Source of the DNA: Susulua sp964590995
Lineage (GTDB): Bacteria > Omnitrophota > Gorgyraeia > Duberdicusellales > 4484-171
Direction: 5' to 3'
NCBI GenBank assembly: GCA_964590995.1
Contig: CAZPYY010000007.1
Coordinates: forward strand, 1-29,553
Length of the DNA: 29,553 nucleotides
The position numbers were made by a program, and so were the translations under genes. The notes under the pieces were generated by a model, which saw only the letters and a list, made by a program, of their open reading frames with translations, ran no database searches and was not told the DNA's origin. This document shows, piece after piece, positions 24,755-29,553 of this stretch (position 1 is the first letter of the stretch; the number at the start of each line of letters is the position of its first letter).

Positions 24755-27018
24755 TCTTTAATCTCCCTCCACATAAAGGCACCGATTCCGGTCTTAGCAA
24801 TCCGGCCAAAGGTGACAGTTCCTTTTTTAATATCGAAATCATACTCTGAAGACGGTGAAATAGTAACTGTCTCAGCTTGATTATTGCTTATTAAAATTTT
24901 CGCCAGGCCATTACTAAAGGTAACCGGCGCTTTAGCGGTTGAAGAATAAGCACTGTCATTGTCATACTCCTCTTCTAACTCAATTTGCACCGAAAGCTCG
25001 CTCTCAGAATCAATAATATTCCCGTCCTCATCCACCAATTGAATTGTAACCTCAGCAGTACCTATTGCCGAAACAGTTGAAATTACCTCTACAACCGCAT
25101 TCTTTACCTCTATTAGAGGACTTTCGCCAATAAGATTGGCTGCTCTATCCTCGAAAGCAGCCTCATAGTATCCAGGAGATGAGACACTGGTAAGAAAACT
25201 ATGTTCCCCTTCATCGCTGCTTTGAAATTGATAAGTCTCAGCTAAAGACAACCCTAGGGTAGTGCTTATATTAACTAAACCCTGATAATTAGGTATAGCT
25301 TCACCATTCTCACCCAGGGCACTGAGTGAAATCGCAATGCTCTCGCTAACATAATAAAAATCTCTATTTGAGGAAGGGGGCTCAACCTCAACCGATATGC
25401 TGCTTGGTAGAAAACTTATTGAATCACTTATGCCGGTCTTATCAGAATAAGTAGTATCAGAAGCTTTTACCTGTATTGCACCCCAGCGGTTATAAGTAAT
25501 GTCTTTTTTAACTATGCCTTCTGAGAAATCGCTGCTGACTAAAGATGAGGTAGAAAGGCTGCCGGAACTTCCCTCAGGTGAAATTTCCTCTACTGTTAGG
25601 CTAACCGGTCCTTGATAATTGGGCGCAACCGCTCCATCTTCATTAAAAGCACTTACCCTGAGCTCAAAATTCTTATTTACAACTTGAGGGCTATCTACAG
25701 AAACCGTAAATGATGATGGAATAAACAGAATCTCACCGGACGTTCCGGTCTTAGAGGAATCAGCCGTATCTTGAACAGAAATCTCAACAACTCCGCAATC
25801 AGGGTATTCAAGCTCAATCTGAACTACGCCATTGCTAAACTCGGTTACACTGGCTGGACTAACAGCTAAGGCACCCTCACCGGGAGATATGTAGCTTGCC
25901 AAGATTGAGACTTCACCGTCATAAGACTCATCTACGTCACCCTCGTCATCTTTGGCAGTAATTGTAACCGGGAAAGCTCTGCCGGCTACCTGAGGGGTTG
26001 TGGCTGCCACAGTAAAAGATGCTACCTCTCTAGATATTCCAATCTGTTGAGAAGCCTCAGTCAAACCCCGGTCAGGATACTCCTTAACAGTAATAAGCGG
26101 GGTTCCTTCGTTAGAGTCTTCATAGTAGAAGGTAATTTGCTGGGCGTCTTTAGGGATTATTACCTGAGTTACTGCTGACCAATTAGTCTTATCTAAGGAA
26201 AATTGCCCGGTGCTTGAGGTTGATTTAAGGTCTAAGACAAGATTTGTCCAGGCAGTCTGGGGTTCAGAATAAGCATTCTGCAACTGAACAGTAATAGCTT
26301 CTGAAGGAATATCTTCCTTTATATTCTGCAAGGCAGTAATTACCTCTAACCTATCTATAAAATAGACACACAAATCATCAAAATAAGTGTCATCATCGCG
26401 AGTAGTGCTGTAGACTCCTTCCAAATTAATTTGGCTTAAAGAATCGATCGAGGTATCAATAAAGTCAAGGTTAGCCACATCGGCAATAAATTCTGCTTCC
26501 GGTTCAGCTACCGGCTCAATATAAATATCATACTCATGGTCATCAAAATCCACTTTTAATAAAACTCTGTACCACTCCCCAGCAGTGAAGGTCTCTGTGG
26601 TATCCTGCCAAGTAGAGCCATCAGAAGCGTAAATCTTTCCGGTATAGTCAAAGGCAACTGCAGCAATTTTCCCGGTTGGAACACTTCTTGCCTCATTACC
26701 TACACCGGCATTTACAATGAACTCTATCCAGCAAGGTGAAACGCTGCCATAAGTAGCGCTGCGGCTAACCCTAACTGTAGTCTCGTCACCAGTAAGCTCT
26801 AAAGCATTGCCGTCATTACTACAGGTAGTTCCATCCTGAGTCATTGCGCATGAGGCCGCTCCCTGGTCGACGCTCCAGGAATCAAGGCCATTAATTGTAG
26901 TATCAACCTGCCAGTCGTCAAAATCATCATAGTAGCTATCAACAACAGCACCTTGAACCCTTAAGGGATAGATAAATACAAGCAAAAGCACTAATAGGGG
27001 CCAAATTATTCTTCGCAT
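24751..27018 (-). CDS. Large secreted protein with Ig-like repeats
   Basis: The ATG at 27018 (MRRIIWPLLVLLL) with AGGTGG upstream is preferred over a GTG at 27051. The 755-residue protein has a signal peptide to about residue 25. A lectin- or LamG-like beta domain follows (about 30-230; 'SYYDDFDDWQVDTTINGLDSW'). After it come several Ig-like modules of about 100 residues, recognisable by repeated 'SFTVSVDSPQVVNKNFELRV' and 'VPNYQG' type motifs. It looks like an adhesin or surface polymer, first in an operon with the prepilin-like protein. No sorting motif or membrane anchor at the C-terminus. Confidence 0.75.
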   Translation of the reverse strand: MRRIIWPLLVLLLVFIYPLRVQGAVVDSYYDDFDDWQVDTTINGLDSWSVDQGAASCAMTQDGTTCSNDGNALELTGDETTVRVSRSATYGSVSPCWIEFIVNAGVGNEARSVPTGKIAAVAFDYTGKIYASDGSTWQDTTETFTAGEWYRVLLKVDFDDHEYDIYIEPVAEPEAEFIADVANLDFIDTSIDSLSQINLEGVYSTTRDDDTYFDDLCVYFIDRLEVITALQNIKEDIPSEAITVQLQNAYSEPQTAWTNLVLDLKSTSSTGQFSLDKTNWSAVTQVIIPKDAQQITFYYEDSNEGTPLITVKEYPDRGLTEASQQIGISREVASFTVAATTPQVAGRAFPVTITAKDDEGDVDESYDGEVSILASYISPGEGALAVSPASVTEFSNGVVQIELEYPDCGVVEISVQDTADSSKTGTSGEILFIPSSFTVSVDSPQVVNKNFELRVSAFNEDGAVAPNYQGPVSLTVEEISPEGSSGSLSTSSLVSSDFSEGIVKKDITYNRWGAIQVKASDTTYSDKTGISDSISFLPSSISVEVEPPSSNRDFYYVSESIAISLSALGENGEAIPNYQGLVNISTTLGLSLAETYQFQSSDEGEHSFLTSVSSPGYYEAAFEDRAANLIGESPLIEVKNAVVEVISTVSAIGTAEVTIQLVDEDGNIIDSESELSVQIELEEEYDNDSAYSSTAKAPVTFSNGLAKILISNNQAETVTISPSSEYDFDIKKGTVTFGRIAKTGIGAFMWREIKE

Positions 27019-27235
27019 CTTCTTTCCACCTTTAAAAACATAAACTTCCACCTTTCATCTACCTTTCTTTGACAGCGCTTTCACAAAGCGCGGCAGAATC
27101 GCTATATTCTTCACTTTTATTTTATTCTCCCCCACTTAAATTTTACCCTTTTTAGGGGTAATATTCAAGCATATATTCAAAAGAAGTGTGTGAAAGCGGT
27201 TTTAAGATATGAAATTTTGGGGATAGTGCCAATAG
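27019..27235. other. Intergenic region upstream of the Ig-like gene
   Basis: About 217 bases without a gene. It holds the ribosome site of the Ig-like gene, the 27075-27091 hairpin, a weak TTACCC/GGGTAA stem at 27143-27161 and a second arm at 27189-27198. No clear sigma-70 promoter was found. Confidence 0.5.
27075..27091. other. Hairpin in the leader of the Ig-like gene
   Basis: GCGCTTT, CAC, AAAGCGC is a perfect 7-bp stem with a 3-base loop, lying about 57 bases upstream of the chosen ATG. A second copy of one arm (TGTGAAAGCG) occurs at 27189-27198 and could pair alternatively with 27076-27085. Confidence 0.5.
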
Positions 27236-27286
27236 GTATTCTGGTTGATTAAAGTAGGGTGTACCCAAGTAGGACGTCTGTTAAAC
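27236..27286. repeat. 51-bp cassette repeat, copy 1
   Basis: Starts GTATTCTGGTTGATT and ends GTCTGTTAAAC. Three differences from copy 2 and four from copy 3, all transitions. It lies just downstream of the nucleotidyltransferase module and marks the left end of the array. The 9-base leftward extension shared by copies 2 and 3 is degenerate here. Confidence 0.9.
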
Positions 27287-27293
27287 CTGTATC

Positions 27294-27316
27294 TGGTTGA
27301 GATCTGATCTCAACCA
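27294..27316. terminator. Strong hairpin at the 3' end of the nucleotidyltransferase gene
   Basis: TGGTTGAGAT, CTG, ATCTCAACCA is a perfect 10-bp stem, three bases loop, ending directly at the TAG of the minus-strand gene. On the plus strand it is followed by CTATTTTTC, so it could terminate plus-strand transcription; on the minus strand there is no U-run. It may be part of the cassette boundary. Confidence 0.5.
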
Positions 27317-27763
27317 CTATTTTTCTAAATTTTCAATATCAGCCAAGTCTTGATATCTGCCACTAGCTTTTTTATTTTTCTTTAAATCATCAAGGGATAT
27401 GAAATTTATATCTATAGCGTCTATAGTGACAATTTTTCTGTTTCGGTAGCATTCAGTAAATTCGACGCCATCAATAGATGTTAAGATTTCTATACGTAAG
27501 GGGGGAATTCCCATTCGTATATTCTTTTCTTTTTCTAAGAATAACTCTTCTTTTAATTCGGGGTTATCAAAACCGAATTCTTTTAAAACTTTAGCGGTTT
27601 TATGGGCATTATCCTTGGAAGTGGCTATCCAGATATCCATATCTCCGGTAGCCCGAGGATATCCATAAAGGGCAACAGCATAACCACCAACTACTAAATA
27701 CTCAATTTTTTTTGAGTTGAGTAATTGCAAAAGTTCTTTGAAGTCTTGTGGTAGATGGATCAT
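27317..27763 (-). CDS. Nucleotidyltransferase-fold protein (AbiEii/MNT-like), toxin-type partner
   Basis: The ATG at 27763 (MIHLPQDFKELLQLL) is preferred over an upstream TTG, giving 148 residues. The nucleotidyltransferase signature is visible: 'EYLVVGGYAVALYGYPRATG', then 'DMDIWI', that is GG...DxD with D50/D52-type metal ligands, and a later 'LRIEIL' strand. It is a minimal NTase of the type found in toxin-antitoxin pairs. It overlaps the preceding 61-residue gene by about 60 bp. Toxicity is inference; no catalytic test possible here. Confidence 0.75.
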   Translation of the reverse strand: MIHLPQDFKELLQLLNSKKIEYLVVGGYAVALYGYPRATGDMDIWIATSKDNAHKTAKVLKEFGFDNPELKEELFLEKEKNIRMGIPPLRIEILTSIDGVEFTECYRNRKIVTIDAIDINFISLDDLKKNKKASGRYQDLADIENLEK

Positions 27764-27887
27764 AATCGAATACAATTTTTCTTAATTGTTCCAGGGCTTC
27801 TATTCTTTCCAGATAACTCTTTTTCATCCAATAATCATGAAGATTATCGTCATGCATAGAAGTTATTTTTAAAGTTTTTTTATCCAT
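27702..27887 (-). CDS. Small antitoxin-like partner of the nucleotidyltransferase
   Basis: A 61-residue protein with 'DYWMKKSYLERIEALEQLRK' and 'TTRLQRTFAITQL', a pattern commonly found directly upstream of minimal nucleotidyltransferases. Its 3' end overlaps the nucleotidyltransferase by about 60 bp, so the two are coupled. The promoter TATAAT lies 6 bases before the ATG, so the message may be leaderless. The antitoxin role is inferred from the pairing and size. Confidence 0.65.
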   Translation of the reverse strand: MDKKTLKITSMHDDNLHDYWMKKSYLERIEALEQLRKIVFDYDPSTTRLQRTFAITQLKKN

Positions 27888-27893
27888 GAATTA

Positions 27894-27899
27894 ATTATA
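27894..27899 (-). promoter_or_regulatory. -10 box of the antitoxin-nucleotidyltransferase module
   Basis: TATAAT on the minus strand, preceded by TG one base beyond (TGTGGTATAAT), ending 6 bases before the ATG at 27887. No good -35 is seen. The short distance implies a leaderless transcript. Confidence 0.5.
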
Positions 27900-27932
27900 C
27901 CACATTTATTCAGCTTTATTCTATTTATTTCT

Positions 27933-27992
27933 GTCCTAGAAGTATTCTGGTTGATTGAAGTAGGGTGTACCTAAGTAGGACGTCTGCTAAAC
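27933..27992. repeat. 51-bp cassette repeat, copy 2 (60 bp with shared left extension)
   Basis: The 51-bp core is 27942-27992. Copies 2 and 3 also share GTCCTRGAA to the left. GTCCTA at 27933-27938 is the inverse of TAGGAC inside the core, so the element could form a long stem. The TAG stop of the 109-residue gene lies within the right end of this repeat. Confidence 0.9.
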
Positions 27993-28316
27993 CATTAGCC
28001 TTGCCGCATAATTAAATCCGTAAAAATAATTATGCAAATTTTTCTCACTGGAACGGTAAATATTATTATAAACAAAATAATCTACTAAAACCTCTCTTAA
28101 GCGGGTTAATTCCTTGAGCCTGCTTTTTTTCGCACCATTAATTGTAAGGTCTAATAGCTCTAAAGCCCGCTCAAAAGACAAGCGGCTGTAATTACGGTTG
28201 CCCTTAGCTTTCCATTTAATCGCTCTTTCTACCTCACTGCCGACGTTAGCCATTTGTTGGCAAAAAGATAATTTTACCCAATTCTTCTCTGCTAATTGCC
28301 TGTGTTGAAAAGTCAT
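27987..28316 (-). CDS. HEPN-like small protein paired with DUF5674
   Basis: A 109-residue protein, helical, with 'ANVGSEVERAIKWKAKGNRN', 'FERALELLDLTI' and 'LTRLREVLVDYF'. It resembles small proteins that sit next to DUF5674 in uncultured bacteria, and its helical content suggests a HEPN-like fold, which is not certain. Its ATG overlaps the DUF5674 stop by 4 bp. The last two codons and the TAG lie inside cassette repeat 2. Toxin or antitoxin role is inference. Confidence 0.6.
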   Translation of the reverse strand: MTFQHRQLAEKNWVKLSFCQQMANVGSEVERAIKWKAKGNRNYSRLSFERALELLDLTINGAKKSRLKELTRLREVLVDYFVYNNIYRSSEKNLHNYFYGFNYAARLMV

Positions 28317-28654
28317 TTCTGTATAAGCTTATTTAAGATACCTATAATTTCTTTTCTCACCCTCTCATCATCAACTCCGCGGCTTCTGTTTCCCTGCGAG
28401 GGCCGCAAGTTTATCATCGAATCAAACTCAATGAAATCTTCTCCGCATAATTCCGGATAAATATTAATGCCCCACAGGTCTTTTTGTTTTGAACCGTTCT
28501 CCAAAAGTAAAGCTTCTTCATCGGCATGTAATTCTCCGTCCATAGCCATTATTTTCTTATCTATATCGACTACTGCTTTAACCATATTGCCAAACATCCT
28601 CTCAGCCATTTGCTTGATTTCATCTAAAGATATATTATCGGTTATAATTTTCAT
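28313..28654 (-). CDS. DUF5674-family protein
   Basis: A 113-residue protein that matches the DUF5674 pattern: 'MVKAVVDIDKKIMAM', 'GELHADEEALLLENGS', 'DLWGINIYPE' and 'FIEFDSMINLRPSQGNRSRG'. Members are small soluble proteins of unknown function. It is the first gene of the second two-gene module and is coupled to the 109-residue gene by an ATGA overlap. A toxin-antitoxin-like role is a guess from size, pairing and cassette context. Confidence 0.75.
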   Translation of the reverse strand: MKIITDNISLDEIKQMAERMFGNMVKAVVDIDKKIMAMDGELHADEEALLLENGSKQKDLWGINIYPELCGEDFIEFDSMINLRPSQGNRSRGVDDERVRKEIIGILNKLIQK

Positions 28655-28827
28655 CTTATTTTTAAATGGATTTAGCTAAAATACGCGGCCACATATTTTA
28701 TATATTACCCTTAATATGTAATATGTCGAGTTAAATTTTAAGTATGTTATTCTGAGATTTAAATGGGGCGCGTTGTACTAATGGGAAGCGCTCCTTTTTG
28801 TTGAGGCGAAACCTCAACCGGATTTGG
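28655..28827. other. Intergenic region upstream of the DUF5674 module
   Basis: About 173 bases without a gene. An ATATTAC/GTAATAT inverted pair lies near 28705-28730 and a GTTGAGG, CGAAA, CCTCAAC hairpin (perfect 7-bp stem) at 28800-28818. Promoter of the module presumably lies here but is not clear. Confidence 0.45.
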
Positions 28828-28887
28828 GTCCTGGAAGTATTCTGGTTGATTAAAGTGGGGTGTACCTAAGTAGGACATCTGCTAAAC
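28828..28887. repeat. 51-bp cassette repeat, copy 3 (60 bp with shared left extension)
   Basis: The 51-bp core is 28837-28887. It differs from copy 2 at three positions, all transitions. It is the right boundary of the array; about 55 bases further right the truncated S74 gene begins. Confidence 0.9.
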
Positions 28888-28905
28888 GCCCCTTCCTTAG
28901 TTTAA

Positions 28906-29553
28906 CTGTCTCAAGCCTTGCCAGCTGTTTTTGTGGCTTCTAGGACGACGAGTCCGGGGGCACGGTTAAATATAGCCAAGGACTGGTCATCTAGCGATGT
29001 CTTTTTTAAATTTAATAGAGTAGATAATCCGGCTTATTACATTTCATTAGGTGTAGTAGACTATGGTAGTGGTCAACATGGGTATCACTGGTCAATGTTT
29101 TCTGGAGGTGTGGATTATACTAATTTTTTGACATTTCGAAACGGCAAAGTCGGCATCGGAGACACGAGTCCGTCATACAAACTAGACGTGAATGGAACAA
29201 TAAGAGGATATGGAATCACAGATTCATCAGATGTTAGATTAAAAAAGAACATAACAACATTAGATTCTGCATTAGATAAGATAACTCAACTAAGAGGAGT
29301 ATCTTACGACTGGAGAACAGATGAATATCCAGAACTGGATTTATCAACATCAACTCAAATAGGCATAATAGCCCAAGAACTAGAACTGCAATATCCAGAA
29401 TTAGTTAATACAGACATTGACGGATACAAGTCAATCCAATATGGCAAATTAACAGGCGTTTTAATAGAGGGGATTAATGAAATAATAAATATATTAGATA
29501 TAACAGACGCGCCGACGAGTACGCCGTCTATGTATGTGGATAGCAACGGCAAC
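28906..29553 (+). CDS. S74-chaperone surface or tail-fibre protein, 5'-truncated, runs off the window
   Basis: The frame is open from the stop at 28903-28905 to the last base, with no good start; a GTG at 28933 has no ribosome site. Homology to the usual 'IGTTSPGARLNIA' unit begins abruptly at about 28942, where ACGACGAGTCCG follows AGG instead of GGG. A further unit is 'KVGIGDTSPSYKLDVNGTI', then an S74 intramolecular chaperone domain from 'ITDSSDVRLKKNI' (self-cleavage serine and RxKxN present) to about 'IIAQELELQYPEL'. The frame continues past the domain (TDAPTSTPSMYVDSNGN), so the domain is not at the end. The gene is probably interrupted by the cassette array. Confidence 0.75.
   Translation, partial: MSQALPAVFVASRTTSPGARLNIAKDWSSSDVFFKFNRVDNPAYYISLGVVDYGSGQHGYHWSMFSGGVDYTNFLTFRNGKVGIGDTSPSYKLDVNGTIRGYGITDSSDVRLKKNITTLDSALDKITQLRGVSYDWRTDEYPELDLSTSTQIGIIAQELELQYPELVNTDIDGYKSIQYGKLTGVLIEGINEIINILDITDAPTSTPSMYVDSNGN

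Noticed and set aside
27143..27161. TTACCC/GGGTAA hairpin as terminator
   Set aside because: Only 6 bp, 7-base loop and no clear U-run in the direction of any gene.
27236..28887. Integron attC sites or pdif (XerCD) sites
   Set aside because: The end GTTTAGC is close to the attC GTTRRRY core, but the matching RYYYAAC partner and attC fold are absent; the XerC/XerD dif pattern does not match.
1..29553. tRNA, rRNA or CRISPR array
   Set aside because: No T-loop, rRNA or regularly spaced short repeat pattern was seen; the three 51-bp copies are 655-845 bp apart.
29200..29553. Diversity-generating retroelement target
   Set aside because: No reverse transcriptase or template repeat is visible in the window.

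Overview
The window looks like a piece of a Gram-negative-type, moderately AT-rich bacterial genome from an uncultured lineage. It encodes a TolC-like outer membrane protein, an RND permease, a lipoprotein, a prepilin and several signal peptides. The gene mix, the RAYT-type REP remnants and the 'VGIGTTSP' surface or tail genes fit Candidatus Omnitrophota (OP3) or a similar lineage. That placement is inference from gene style, not a phylogenetic result. Most genes lie on the minus strand. No rRNA, tRNA or CRISPR was seen.

Layout, left to right. (1) 1-315 is the 3' end of a plus-strand surface or tail-fibre-type gene. It is followed by a RAYT-derived element in a perfect 15-bp inverted repeat, two small unknown minus-strand genes and a REP-like hairpin. 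(2) 1158-7396, read right to left, is an efflux operon: MarR-type regulator, TolC-like channel, RND permease and HD-domain protein. No periplasmic adaptor gene is present. (3) 7538-12940 is an AmmeMemoRadiSam locus. Its radical SAM enzyme and its Memo-AMMECR1 fusion protein both carry N-terminal signal sequences. Between them sit a polytopic spermidine-synthase-like membrane protein and a DsbD_2/CcdA-like cysteine membrane protein. (4) 12970-16052 holds a short EF-Tu-domain-2-like protein, an ATP-grasp ligase, an HExxH metallopeptidase and a lipoprotein. (5) 16133-20109 is an isc-type operon: an Rrf2/IscR-like regulator with three cysteines behind a clear sigma-70 promoter and operator, then cysteine desulfurase, NadA, IscU and MnmA. 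(6) 20196-22676 holds a U32 peptidase-family protein, GreA and a GAF-ANTAR regulator. (7) 22741-27018 is a secreted-protein operon: an Ig-like surface protein, a long prepilin-like protein, and two small secreted proteins, one with a heptanucleotide repeat inside its signal peptide. (8) 27236-28887 is a cassette-like array. Three copies of a 51-bp repeat (3-4 differences, all transitions) delimit two two-gene toxin-antitoxin-like modules. Just beyond the last repeat is a 5'-truncated plus-strand gene with a peptidase S74 chaperone domain, which runs off the window.

The two strongest candidates for something undescribed are the apparently exported AmmeMemoRadiSam system with its own membrane proteins, and the repeat-delimited toxin-antitoxin array beside a broken S74 gene.
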